Assembly (NCBI GenBank): GCA_033439765.1
Contig: JAULSN010000009.1
Span: 1,240,001-1,304,000, forward strand
Length of the DNA stretch: 64,000 bases
Source: Lasiosphaeria ovina
Taxonomy: Eukaryota > Ascomycota > Sordariomycetes > Sordariales > Lasiosphaeriaceae
Direction: 5' to 3'
The notes below the pieces were generated by a model, which was given only the letters and a program-made list of their open reading frames with translations, did not search any database and was not told where the DNA came from. Positions 44,091 through 55,264 of the stretch are shown here, in pieces. A program made the translations under genes and the position numbers. The stretch's first letter is position 1. Every line of letters starts with the position of its first letter.

Positions 44091-44190
44091 GGCATCAAGG
44101 CCTCTGTTCAGGCCGATTAGCGTCGGTGGCCTAATTGGTGGCAAAAGTATCAAGGCCTCTGTAGGGGCCGATCAGCGTGGTGGCAAGAGG
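44091..44190 (+). repeat. Two tandem units of about 50 bp
   Basis: TATCAAGGCCTCTGT, GGCCGAT(T/C)AGCGT and GGTGGC recur in both units, immediately next to the LTR at 44209. Confidence 0.75.
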
Positions 44191-44208
44191 GTGTTATTAC
44201 GTAACAGT

Positions 44209-44453
44209 AAGGGGCTTTGGGACAAGAATGTCAAGAGTGGCAGAGGCAAGAAGGTTAGGTGGTTATTGTGTGCAGCACTAATCTCTGGCCCGCTGCTAAG
44301 TCTCTGCGAGCCAGTTCTTCCTTATGTACGCACGGTTGAGAGCCCGTGCGTCCCTGGGGCCCCTGGCGATCCCCCCCCCCCCCTACACTGTCAACACGGG
44401 TCACGTGCCTCTCACGTGACGACCTCCCCTGAAGTCCCTGAACGACCATGACA
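44209..44453 (-). mobile_element. Solo LTR-like element, second copy
   Basis: On the minus strand TGTCATGGTCGTTCAGGGAC...GCACACAATAACCACCTAAC...CAAAGCCCCTTAC corresponds end to end with the LTR at 16584-16835. It carries a G13-type tract where the other copy has GGTAGGGGGA. A target-site duplication is not clear and the terminal CA is altered. Just upstream on the same strand an ORF (44599 downward) starts MDTERPKVTSKKPKTKKKEK and runs into the LTR, so the element may have interrupted a small basic gene. Confidence 0.7.
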
Positions 44454-47400
44454 GCCCTTAGATTGGGCTTCCAGCCAGCCTCTTGCCTTTTTCTGTTCCT
44501 ATAATTTTTCGCTCTATATGTTTGGAATGCAAAGGGTCCTTTCTCTTTCTTCTTAGTCTTTGGCTTCTTCGACGTGACTTTTGGGCGTTCTGTGTCCATG
44601 ACACATGTCGAGCGAGAGAGCGCCGATGTGCGGGCTCAAGAGTCTGAGATAGTAGGAAAGAGAGAAGAACGAGGGTGGCAGGAAATGAGAATTGAGTGCA
44701 TGGACACAGTGGTGGAGCTGGTCCATCGCCCTATTAATGTGGGAGGGGGCCTACGGTGATAAATCTACGCTGGCTCTCGCCCCCAAACAGGTTGCCCTAA
44801 AAAATCGGGCTCCTTCAAACTATTTACCTTGCTTCACCTCTTCCACAGAACAGGGTTAAACTCGTTTACCAAGGCATACGGCTTACTCCTTACTGGCCTG
44901 GTGTAAGACTGTCATGACGGAATGTCGGCTTCGCATCCTTCATGGGCGTCGTTTTCAGCCCACTCCATTTCGTTTCTCGCCACCGGACAGGGGGGTCAAA
45001 CCGAATGGATGGTTGCATAAATGGCATGAACCACCAAGAAGCCTCTCCCAACCTCTCATAGCCCAGGGGCTGCCATGGCCAGTGGGCGGTGTTCCTTGAG
45101 ATGGCCCCTCAGTCTAATTAGAGCTCATGCCACTCCTGTGGCCTCACACTCGACTTGCCTCTTTTGGCCTAGGTATTATCCAGAAGGTTCTGGCGGCGCC
45201 GATGGTAAATTCCAACCCTGAGGTCTAGCTCAATTTGTCTGTTGAGGCTCAGCTAATCATTGCGTGGGCACGAGAGGTGAGCCGCAGGCAGAATCGCGCC
45301 AATCTGAGTCCCAGTGGTCATTCTTGTTGGTCATCGGCTAGATGGGTTGTTATGGAAGTTGTTAATTGCCTGGCACTAGACAGGTTAGTGAGAAGGAAGA
45401 GACTTAATGGGGTTATGGGGTCTTTGTGGCAATGGCGGGAATGATTCTAAGAATAGATGAGAACTAAGTGACAGAACAGAAGGGCGGTTAGATAGTAAGA
45501 CCGCTCCCGGCCCACCCATTCTGTTACCTCGCACGATTGAGGGTGCGTACAACCCTAGTTGTCCCTCTGGAGACATTTCTATTAATGTAAGAGAGCTTGA
45601 AATCTCTTGCCATCCCTTAGATTTCTGCACCGCGCAGCACGAACGCTTGGAAAGAGTGTTATTAGTCTTCCCAAGAAGCACCTACCCTAGTACTACGACA
45701 CAAGAAATTCACGTCTTAAGTTCTAACTACTCCGTCAGTAGGTCTTTCTCTCATTTCTGAACCTCAAGGGCGGCGTTCTAACCAGTTAACGTTAGTATGT
45801 AGTTACGAAAATGGCGAACGACGGAGGCAGAATGTCACCTTTCGCAACTAACATGACAACTACCTACAATCTCCTTCCTTTCGTCCTAGACACGCTGAGC
45901 AATAAGAGTCGAACTCTTATGCAGCGGGAGGAACGTCAAATGGCGGATGGTTAGCTGCAGAATCAGGTGCGGTATATCTTGAGGCTGCATCTGAGACGAC
46001 GGCCGTCCCCGCGTCCGGAAAGGAAGGATATTTCCTTGGGCATACTCCTGTTATTGCCGTGTCAATTTCAACCGAGACGATCGTCGGCTCTCCTTTGCAA
46101 TCACTTAGCCTACGTTAGAAGGAGGCATCTGCTCTCGCCATCTTCCTTCTACAGCCACTGTCAGTCATCAGGAAGTAGTCACAGTGGGTACCGATATCTC
46201 CTTGGCTCATCGTTGCACAGAGTACCATGAAATACACTCTCCTTTTTTCTGCTATACTCCCACTGCTCTCCCATTGTGCTTCTTGGAGAGGTCATCTAAC
46301 CTCACCGGAATAGTAGAAGAAGCGAGATGAGATTGGTCACATCACGTAATGCCGGAGCTGGAGAGGACGAACCTGATTACGCAGCGCACGAGGCCATCTG
46401 GACTTTCGTATGACAGACACCCTGTCTCCAGGAAGAATTTACTTGTCGTCTCATTTCGAACTGAAAGACGTTGCCAGCTAAGCAGCGGAGGGAGAGGTCC
46501 CGGGATGCCTTCACTGTCAAAGCGGGCAATGTTCCAGTGTTTGCTTCGGAGCCGGGACCATACCCATCTGAGAGCCACATGCACGCATCACAACACTCTT
46601 CATCATTCAAGCTTCTTTCCCTTACCCCAGAGGCCATCTCGCAAAGCTATCTGGTGATCTAATCTCCTTTGATCTCCTTGGCCGGACTGAGTTGAACATG
46701 ATCTTGGAAGGCAAAGTGCAGATACCTCGCCAGCCCGCTTCTCGGGGATATTGCACCGTTTGCTTTCCTCTGTATGTATGTATGTAGTGAGGTGCGGTTA
46801 GTTGGTGTGGATCGAGGGTTTGGCGTGGTCGGCCTCGTCCATGTTCAGCACTCAGTAAAAGAGTCACTCCTTCATCTATTATCTAATCGAGCCAGCCACC
46901 CGGTCTATATAAAGGATTTCCAAGGCTGGCATCGAGAATAACTACGGAGAGTCCGCCCGATCCGTCTCAATATGTTCCAGCTCGATTTTTACCTCATTGG
47001 GAGCCTTTTGACCACCACGCACCGGCTTCCCTGCATATATCCGTCCGATGTCCTTCAAGTCCACAGGAGTAGACACTTTTGGTGCGTCCATGTCTTTGTT
47101 ATGAACCTACCTAATCCATGCTAAATATCTGTCCAGGGAATCTAGGCGAGTCAGTCTGCGATTTCTTCATTTACCTGATCATGAATCCGTGAGTTTCCCG
47201 CATAAGTGAATGTAGCGGTGGCTTTCTCCCTATAGGCTTCACACTGCCTAACCCACATATCTACAAGCTGAGTCGTCATTGACATTAGGTTTCCGTTGAC
47301 CAGCATATCACTTGATACTCAATTAATGCATGCTTTCTCTAACCACTTTTACCAGTGAATTCGCGACTGTGAGAGACTGCAATTACTGACATGCGGATTC

Positions 47401-48912
47401 GTCCTCTCCCACAGGACCTCGTGTAATAGGGTACTCCAGCAAAGAGAGCCAAAGAGTCTCGGACTCAAAGACATTGCGCTGTACGACGTGCGTAGTCACC
47501 AACTCGGTGGATCAAGCTGGGTAGCTTCCATCTTAACGACTCCGTCGACGAGGACTACTTCATGCACCGTGGCTGAAGGGGCGTAGCTCTAGACTGCGAA
47601 CTTGTATGCCTGAGAGCCCCAGATAGTTCCCTTTACTCTATCCCTCTGTCTCTGTTCAATGGCTCAACCCCTATGTTCCTTCTCCAGAGAGCAAAGACGG
47701 CTGAGAACATCGTCTCTGCCCCCTGCACCCATACTAAGCAGACAAGAAACTACCCAACCCATCTGACGTCCCCAGAATGAGCTCATAAGCCCACGGCTCG
47801 TGAAGATGGTGTCGACAGCGATAGCGACGTGATTGGGCCAAAAGAGGAGATTCTCCCGGCGGCACCACAAGCGCGACGTGTGGTCGAACCTGAAGCAGCT
47901 ATATCGACCTTCGCAGCCCGGAGATGGTGGTTCTGCTGTTCTTGCATGACCTTGTGATAAGTCCAAGGTCGTCGAGATGGAGATGAGCGACTTCTAATGA
48001 TGGTCAGACCTAGTTTCAGATGTATCCCGTATGAAAGCGAATGGGAGGACTGCAGAGGTTTGCTACGGATCCGCGACTGATCCAAGCGCAGGGGTAATCG
48101 TATGAGTACACTTCACTTCTGGCCGAGATCATTCGCTAAATAGCCTCGGTTGTTCTGACTGGGTGGCACGAGTGGCACGGTCTGAGTCGCGTATCGTCAG
48201 GATCACCGAACTCCCAAGGAGGCATGCACCTAAAATAGCCCAGGACAGAGTGTGAGTCTACGAGCAGGAGAGGTTTAAATCATATCTTGTACTATAACCG
48301 AAGCCATCTTCAGTTTGAGAGTCACGACCAATGGGCGTTCGTCAATCGGACCCGTAAATGAGGACATGCCAAGGGTCCAGGTGGATGAGGTCTTTGACGC
48401 TGAGGTCTGTCTGGGGTCTCAAGCTGATATTCCTGGTGCAGGCAAAGGTGGGACATGAATGTGAATGACGTGAACAGGCTGGGATTCGTGGATGAAGCTG
48501 TTGAGATGTTAGGGTTAAAACCTTTGGCTCAATCCAGGGGTGGCAAGCATTCAGGTGTCGTGCGGTGCGATTCGGAGTGGGAGAGGGCTGTTCTTTAGAG
48601 TCTTTGGTTGTTCATGCATCTGTACCATATCTACAGCTAGGAGTTTTCTCGCAATGCCCCATTACATGTTCCATGCTGTTGTATTTCATGCTACTCGTCT
48701 ACGTACCCTCGACGGACTAGAACCGACGGACTAGAACTGGTATTCCATGACGGGGCGAGGTCGGGGTTACTGCGGCAGCACGTGGGAAAGTGAGGAGTCC
48801 TCGCCACGTGTGCTAGAATCGAATAGGAGAAGTACAATCAGGAGAATCGAAGAACTCCATAGTCTATAGCGAATGGTGGTTCTGGGGCCTATCTAAGAAC
48901 CATTCTATCCTC

Positions 48913-49384
48913 ATGATCTTGGGCGCACAGTCAAAGCCCAGCCAAGGCAACTTCGCGGCGGTTGCGCCACGCAGCCAGGCGATATTGCTAGACAAGCTAA
49001 TTGATACGCAAAGGCCTACTCCCGACTTGGAAGCATTAGCAAGCTCAGATAACGAGGCGGATATTCATGGCCAAGAAACCTTGGCAGCTTCTGTGTAGCC
49101 TCCCAAACCCGTTCGCCGAGCTTCGTGGCTAAACAATACGTCCCAGCCGCCGCTGCCACGCCCAAGAAAAGGACCTTTCGCAAGCAGCTCAATATCGCCA
49201 ACTACCTCCCACCCAAGCACTCCGTCGGCCGAGTCGTCGGGAGCTGGGGCTTAGGCTGCATCGTCTGCTGTTCTTGGCTGAAGCCATACTGGCCCCGCTT
49301 CTTTCCCATTAGGGGACCGGCATCTGGAACAGCGAGAGAAAGAAGCCGCCATCTCGACTGGCCGAGGTCTTGCCAAGTGACTGA
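48913..49384 (+). pseudogene. Fragment of a conserved fungal protein (RRASWLN...GTGIWNSER...RLAEVLPS)
   Basis: The frame from 48913 encodes QRPTPDLEALASSDNEADIH and, after TAG 49096-49098, PPKPVRRASWLNNTSQ, FASSSISPTTSHPSTPSAES and AASSAVLG. A frameshift near 49312 then gives GTGIWNSERKKPPSRLAEVL. I recognise this Ser/Thr-rich, low-complexity pattern and the GTGIWNxER motif as conserved in filamentous ascomycetes, but do not know a named family. Two more stops (at GAGA* and VLG*) confirm decay. It ends before the LIM-RhoGAP fragment that follows. Confidence 0.6.
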
Positions 49385-49850
49385 AGCTCTCTCTAACAAA
49401 GGACGGGCGTCCAACAAAGGACGGGCGTCCAAGTCCACGGGACGGGTGATATTGTCAACTAACTACATGGCTGTTGACGTTCAACGTCATCAAGACCTGA
49501 CGCAATTTTCCTAGTAGCTGTGGTCCGCCCTATTACAGATCATAATTTGCTTCGTTTCTCTCTATTAGCTAGCTGATTGTTGAGATTGTGTTGTGGATGA
49601 CATGAAGAGCATCAAGCTGTACGCACGCATGGGGTGCTGCTGCCTTCATGCACAAGCTGGACTTTCATCCGGAATGACCAGGAGCTCGAGAATCTGCGCA
49701 GAATTGGCGCTGGCTGAGCCGTTGCTAACTTCGCCACACAATCACTACCCCCCTCCCGTCGTCCACGTCTACGACGACCACAAGCTATTTCAACCAAAAC
49801 ATCGAGGCCCAACTTCTTCCCGCCCCCAAGCTTCGCGACAAAACCGCATC

Positions 49851-50013
49851 ATGACGGCAGCCATGGACGAATACCTGGATGCTCCTATGGATACAGAAGA
49901 TGTCTTTCCTTGCAAAGGCTGCAGAGAGGTATGGCCTTCGCCTCTTCTGGTACCCTGTTTCGTTAGGCCTAACCGCTGTATTCCTGCAGATACTAGAAGA
50001 GGGCATCTCCAAC
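49851..50013 (+). pseudogene. 5' end of a LIM-domain RhoGAP gene (exon 1, intron, start of exon 2)
   Basis: Exon 1 (49851-49928) encodes MTAAMDEYLDAPMDTEDVFP then CKGCRE. A 61-bp intron (GTATGG...CTAAC...CTGCAG, 49929-49989) follows, and exon 2 begins ILEEG in phase 0. The CKGC(G)EILEEG sequence is the start of the first LIM domain of fungal LIM-RhoGAP proteins (Lrg1/Rga type), which regulate Rho GTPases and cell-wall synthesis. After ILEEG the homology stops, TGA follows at 50017-50019, and the dispersed repeat begins within about 15 bp. The 5' flank is pyrimidine- and AC-rich and looks like the original leader. Only about 31 of roughly 1,100 residues remain. Confidence 0.7.
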
Positions 50014-50029
50014 ACCTGACTGCCTACTA

Positions 50030-50520
50030 CCTGGACTTTCGCTGTCCGTTTTCTCCAAAACTCGGAAAGAAAAAAAGGGACTGTGTGGCTTCCGGCACTG
50101 ACCCTTTCTAATCGTATATGGCCTCTCGAATCTGCTGGTTTTCTTCTGAGCTTTTCCTTTCCCTTACTGCCTTATAATTATTGCCTTTTATATATGTTTT
50201 CCTTCCTATATAGTGTGTGTATATATGAGAGAAAAGTACTGAGTCTCTTGTGTCTTGCCTTTTGTGTCTGCCGTGGTGGTTCTTCTGTACCCCGTTACTG
50301 CAAATATGGAGATGAAGATGAGAATGGCGGCTTGCTTGACGGTAGAGCTGGCACGCACACACAGATAGGTAGGGTAGGACGAAGATAAGAGAAAAGCAGT
50401 GAGTCTTTTGTGTCTTTCTCTTTGTCCTGTCCCCGTGCCGTGGTGGTTTATTTCTTTATTCCTTCTTTTTGGCCTCCGGCGGGCTGCTCGCTACGCTCAA
50501 ATTCTGTGCCCCGTCCGTTC
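50030..50520 (+). repeat. Dispersed repeat copy next to the RhoGAP break
   Basis: GGACTTTCGCTGTCCG, TTTTCTCCAAAACTCGGAAAG, GTGTGGCTTCCGGCAC, TGCCGTGGTGGTTCTT and the GC-rich core at 50472-50500 match the copy at 22860-23430 in the same order. Confidence 0.65.
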
Positions 50521-50651
50521 CTCCAGGCCCTCCCGAACTCACACAAAACAGCCTACACGTCTCCAGGTCGTGCAACCGACCTTTAGGTTTCGATTCCGTC
50601 TTTCCCTCCCTTCCAGGAAATCCAAAGCCAGAAAGAGGAAGTCGTCGCCGC

Positions 50652-50873
50652 ATGGCGCCAACTCTGGATCCCCCACCCGGCATAACGACGGCGGCCGCCG
50701 CCACGTTAGCAGTACAGCCCACGGGCTTCATCTTCGCGTCCGGAATCCGGGCGTATCCTCCTCCTCCTGGCGGCCTGGTTGGTGCTATTGCTGCTGCCCA
50801 CCTTTCTGGCTGTCGCGACGCCTTCGGCTTGTTGACCAACGCCGACGGCACAATCCGGCGCGAACTATCTTAA
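50652..50873 (+). CDS. Small ORF family, copy B (73 aa)
   Basis: Encodes MAPTLDPPPGITTAAAATLA, then GFIFASGIRAYPPPPGGLVG and DAFGLLTNADGTIRRELS. It is paralogous to 22159-22389. Both lie beside the same dispersed repeat family (upstream here, downstream there). Confidence 0.35.
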   Translation: MAPTLDPPPGITTAAAATLAVQPTGFIFASGIRAYPPPPGGLVGAIAAAHLSGCRDAFGLLTNADGTIRRELS

Positions 50874-51112
50874 CTTTTTCTATGCATGTGTCAAACTTTG
50901 ATCTTGCATGGCGCCTCCAACCCGTCACGGGCCCCTTATGGCCTCCAATGGCGAGCACCACCATGGCCCTCTTGGTGCGGTGGATGATCCAGAAGGCGTG
51001 GAAGACGCCGGGGAACCAGGCCAGGATAGTCAGGCAGCCCCTTATGAGCTTACGGTGCTTGCACGGGAGCTGATGAGGGGGAGGGGCGCTTTTTGCTCTT
51101 TTTTTTTGCCTT

Positions 51113-51168
51113 TGCCTCCGGCGCCCCTCCGGAGGCGCCTGCGGCGAGCTGCTCGCTGCGCTCGAAAT
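51113..51168 (+). repeat. GC-rich dispersed repeat core
   Basis: GCCTCCGGCGCCCCTCCGGAGGCGCCTGCGGC...GCTCGCTGCGCTCGAAATT. The CCTCCGGAGG centre is a perfect palindrome. Confidence 0.65.
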
Positions 51169-51169
51169 T

Positions 51170-52044
51170 CAATAAAAAGAAGAAGGGTTTCTTCTCTTCG
51201 CATCGACTCCATCGCCTGTTTATAACCGCGACATAATAGACGAATGGTATGTTTGTGAAGGCAGCCCAAGATAGCAATACACGACGGTAGTACGTACGCA
51301 CGCTCTACTCAAAAAAGGCCATCCTCCTTCGCCTTACCGCCGTCAATACAGACTCATCTCATAACAGACACAACGCAAGCTTCTCCCCCGACGCCCTTAC
51401 TTCCCGCATCCTCCAAGCCCGCATCTCTCGGAAGTTCCGGGCTGCCACGGGGACGGAGCTGCAATCAGTTAGCAGCACTACCCGGCATATCCAGCTTGCC
51501 CAGATTCTCACTGCACTCGGGCGGCGCACGGCGGCTTGGTACCTTGTCATAAGCATCCCATCTCACTCGAACACGCACCAGCCGACGTGACAAAATGCAA
51601 ACCAACATCGACTCTGACAGCCACTCGCTTTGACTTCAGCTCGCACTCGTTCTGGTTAGTATACAAAAGCGGGAAGCTCAGAAAAAACCCCTTGATGACT
51701 GGCCTGAGTAAGCAAGCAAAATAATCTCTAGCACGTGGACTTGATGCATGCCGTCATGTGAAGAGAGAGAGACTTCTTGCTAGACTTGTGTGGCAGGCAG
51801 ACGTGATGCTTAATTACTCCGTGACGCCCTCGTCTTTCTACCTTGGTTACCCCTAGCTGTGTACCGTCATGCCCGCCGCCGACAGGGCCAATACCTGTTG
51901 TTGCGTTGGCACTCTACGTAACAGCACCCATATGTGGGGGGAGTTGTCTTGGGCCGCGTTTCCGGTGTCATGCAAAACAACCCTAGGGACCAAAGCCACC
52001 CACCCAGTTCAAAGTCCAACCGGGACCCCCAACGGCCGTAATCC
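51170..52044. other. No supported gene
   Basis: Short ORFs of 60-80 codons on both strands with no motif. The segment next to 52045 continues the Copia-derived sequence in degraded form. Confidence 0.35.
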
Positions 52045-52413
52045 TTATGCAATAGAAAACCATGTTGCTTCCTGAGCGATGAGAGGGGCAACGTGCTTGA
52101 CCAACGCGAGGAGGACATACCGGTCCTTCTCCGTTCTCGGGTTCCAGTCGTACGCTGCCAGCTTCTCCTGAACCGGTTGGGAAAGGCTCTGGAAGATGAT
52201 CGCCTTGACAAAGGCACGATCGCTGCGCCATTGCTCCTTGGCATGGGCATGGTCATCTGCAGGCTCTCCGACCATGTCGTCGTCGATATACTCCTCCAGT
52301 CCCATTACTTCCGGGGCGCAGTAGAGTGAAGCCTCCCAGCATCGCAGGTTCGAAGGGCCAAGCAGGGTGACAACCTTGAGCTCGAAGTTGCAGCGGCCGG
52401 CGTTCAGCGACAT
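52045..52413 (-). pseudogene. Copia-type gag (UBN2/Retrotran_gag-like) fragment, 122 aa
   Basis: The ORF has the usual Copia gag opening: LKVVTLLGPSNLRCWEASLY, VMGLEEYIDDD, AKEQWRSDRAFVKAIIFQSL and QPVQEKLAAYDWNPRTEKD, then LVKHVAPLIAQEAT. The L-x-G-x-x-N-x-x-x-W and W-x-x-x-x-x-x-x-x-x-I-x-x-S-L patterns are diagnostic. The ORF starts with ATG at 52413 and stops shortly after where the zinc knuckle and protease should follow, so this is a 5' remnant of a retrotransposon. No integrase or reverse transcriptase is visible, and I could not delimit an LTR upstream. Confidence 0.7.
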
Positions 52414-53574
52414 GGTGACGTCGTTTGCTGAGCGGTGATGACTACTTCGTAACGGTCAGCAGTTACTAGGATTGAGCTACCGAAGAAGACTCGGTTCGGT
52501 TGTCTGTCGACTTCGGTTGGGGCTGGATTGGGCTACCTACGCAGCTAAGGAACGAAGCCGGGACTTGGCTCGCAACCGTGCGAGTTCGGTGGACTCGGCG
52601 CTCGTTGTAAATCCGGGATTTCGACGGTCAGAATGCCGTCAAATTTTGAGGAGAGAGTGCGCGTAAGGTAGGTAATCGCTTGATCACGGCTTTAGGGTGC
52701 GGTGCGCGTGGAAGGCTGTAACTGGCCCGCATTCGCGTGGAAATTCAAAGAGCTGGTTAAATTTTTGACGATGCGCTCTCGAATGTATAAAGTGACTTAC
52801 TGGGTTACGAATAGGTAGTTAGGTAGCTAGCTAGCTTCAAAGTCGGAAGCGATCATACCATATGGAGGTGGGCAATGTCACAATGTGTGCATTAATTAGG
52901 TGCTGAACTGGTGGTGGAGCAAAGATCACGACCACCTAAATTAAATGTGTGGACGAAATCTTCTCGTCGGGGAAAAGTGCACATCTTTCATCCCGCCGTA
53001 TCTTCCCAAACCCATATCCCAAGCTACCGACATTAAATATCTTGCCAAGGTTCACTTTCCGTTTCTGGCCGGAACCTCGTCCCAATACCAATACCCTGGA
53101 GCCCGCGCGTACGGCCCCTCGTGTTCCGCTACGTTGAAGAAGTGGACGCTGCTGATCTGGTTGAAGAGTTGTGCGTTTGAGAGTCGGAAAGATGTAGGTT
53201 AGTAAGGCCTATATACGTGTCTTGGGGGTACGATAGTACCACGACGTCGACGTCCTTGACCAAAGGGCTAGACTGTCTCTGATCTAGCTCCTGATGTTGC
53301 CGTTGCCGTTGCCGTTGCTATTGCTATTGCTGCTGAGTCACCGCCGCTACCAGCTACTAGCGCTCATGCCGTCTCTTGTATTGGAGGAGGGGGTGCTATT
53401 GCCGACCCCCGCTTTCAACATCTATTGCTTGCTCCAGGAGGAGAGACAGACATCCTGGGAGGGAGTTCCTTTCTCCGCCGCCGCGCCGCGCAGGCATAAA
53501 AACGTGTTACGCTGCGCTGCGCTGCGCTACGTGTATGGTTCTGGGAAACTCTTCAAGCTTCCCGAGCGGCGAGC
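52414..53574. other. No supported gene
   Basis: 52440-52680 may be the leader or LTR of the Copia remnant. 53294-53330 is a GTTGCC/GTTGCT-rich tract. Remaining ORFs are short. Confidence 0.3.
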
Positions 53575-53619
53575 AAAGCAATTGGAGGCAAGCGGCTGTA
53601 CGGGCTGCTTGCCTCCAAT
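53575..53619. repeat. Perfect 16-bp inverted repeat (hairpin)
   Basis: GCAATTGGAGGCAAGC at 53575-53590 and its exact complement at 53604-53619 enclose a 13-base loop. AGAAATATTCG is directly repeated just downstream near 53650. Confidence 0.9.
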
Positions 53620-53961
53620 TGCCATTCCTTCATTTCTATGAATACGCGAGAAATATTCGAGAAATATTCGGAAAACTGGCGGCGTGGCCATGGGAGGCCG
53701 TCTCGGGGAGCTCGTGGCCTTGGCCGTGGCCTTGGCCGTGGCCTTAGCCGCAGACGTGGACGAGGTCGTGGGCACGGCCGGGGAAGAGGTGGCAGGGTCG
53801 AATTCGAGTGATCCTCTGCCGACACAGTAGAGATGGACGACGGCGAGATCAACAGCGACGGCGACGACGTCATGGGCACCATGCAGGCCGAGCCTGAGCC
53901 GTTCGACGGCGGACCCGCGGCGAGGACTTGGCCGAGGTGCTTCCGCGAGCAAGAGGTCTTG

Positions 53962-54430
53962 TTAACTATGACTCGGTATAACGTTCTGTTCGTTCTGTTG
54001 AAGAAATTCCGCCTCCTCGTATATGGGACTTTGAGCGCCTCTTTGCACAAAAGAGGGCAACCATCGCCGGACAGTTGCTACGTGTATCTTTCTATCCAGT
54101 TTCAGCCCAAGTATGAATCCGAATGCAGCCACCAGTGTATATATGCCGCAGTCGTAGCCGTTTTCTTGTTGAAGGCAAGCGGCGGACTCAGCGCTCCACG
54201 ATGTCCAGACTGTGGTGTCTCCCTCTGGGGCTTGGCAGTCGGCTGGTAGGTAGGTTTTGATGAAGGCTCCAATGCACGTTCTGGTTTGGAAATTGTGGTG
54301 ATCCGACCTCATCAAGTCAACAATGTAGGCTCAGACTAAAGCTGAGTGGATGCTGATGCTCAATTGGGACTTATGTAGAGTCCTCCTGTCTTGAAGAACT
54401 GCGGCAGACAACAACATTATCGGCCCTTTG
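53962..54430 (-). pseudogene. Ulp1/C48 cysteine protease domain relic
   Basis: The minus frame encodes AYIVDLMRSDHHNF, then WTSWSAESAACLQQENGYDC and GIYTLVAAFGFILGLKL. The Q-x-N-G-Y-D-C-G motif carries the oxyanion Gln and catalytic Cys of C48 proteases, and the upstream (Y)IVDxMRSD would hold the catalytic Asp. Reading further upstream (HKSQLSISIHSALV) is interrupted by TGA at 54333-54331, and the H-W pair expected for the catalytic His is not intact. Many fungal C48 domains of this type come from DNA transposons rather than SUMO processing, but no transposase is visible here. Confidence 0.65.
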
Positions 54431-55084
54431 ACCCTCGCTTGTAGTAGACGGGAAACTTGTTTTTTCGCTCCCGGGCAGAGATAGGCATTTGTCGCAGCGT
54501 TTATCCGAATCTAATGCACCCCGTCTTGTTAGCTATGCATACACGGCTCCCGTTGAATTCTTCCATAAAATACTAACCTCTCACCCGGCCTTCAGGCAAG
54601 ACGGATACTCGTATCGCCGCCACTCACCCTTCTGGCTTCGACCAGCAACCCTGACGGTTCGTCCCGTTACAAGAGCAAAGACCGCCGGCCTGATCTACAC
54701 GGCCAGGTCTCCTTCTTTCGGAGCGTCCAATAGTAAGTTCTCACCCTCTAGTTCTCGAGCTGCAAACTCAGTTGCTCACAAGACTTCAATCTCCGTTTCC
54801 AGGTCCGCGGATGGGTCGACGCTGTTCACCACCTCCTCGTCGAATCGCATCTATTTGTTTGTGCTTTCGGCGGATCTTCTTAAGCCGCGGCAGGAGCCCG
54901 CCCCGCTGAATAGTTACGTCTGCCGTGATGTTCGTGATGAAGGCGCAAACCGATGAGCAAGTTGAATTTCGGGACCTTTTCCAAGACGAAGACGAGGATA
55001 AAGAAAATATGATCAAAATTGAGAGGTGGGGCGTAAGTAATAAGGTTAAGGTCGCATGCGCACATTTATTCATTGCCCGATGGC
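54431..55084. other. No supported gene
   Basis: A 155-codon ORF at 54489-54956 is Ser/Arg-rich and unrecognised. 54925-55050 encodes an acidic run (FQDEDEDKENMIKI) of unknown origin. Confidence 0.3.
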
Positions 55085-55250
55085 TGGCGGAAGGAGCGTG
55101 GGGGCGCGGCACGCACACACAGACAAGTAGGGCAGGCACGAAGAGACGGAGACAGAGTTGGAGAGCCCTACTACTACCTTACTACCTTGCAATTATCTCG
55201 CACACATATTTCCTTTCTTCCTACCTAGTATGAGAGAGGAGCGAAAAGGA
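55085..55250 (+). repeat. Partial copy of the 22860 dispersed repeat
   Basis: GGCAGGCACGAAGAGACG, TTGGAGAGCCCTACTACTAC and CTTACTACCTTGCAATTATC correspond to 23305-23420. Confidence 0.6.
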
Positions 55251-55264
55251 AAAGTCCCCTTGTC

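Larger units (their letters stand above)
41483..48912. other. Gene-poor stretch with one LTR
   Basis: ORFs of 100-200 codons occur on both strands (for example 41518-41868 and 43385-43984) with no recognised motif. A GTAGGT...CTAAC...CCCAG arrangement at 42355-42432 looks like an intron followed by ELRNAQWIHTLEKGETEGEE, but the upstream exon is not identifiable. Between 44.6 and 48.9 kb I see nothing that supports a gene. Confidence 0.35.
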
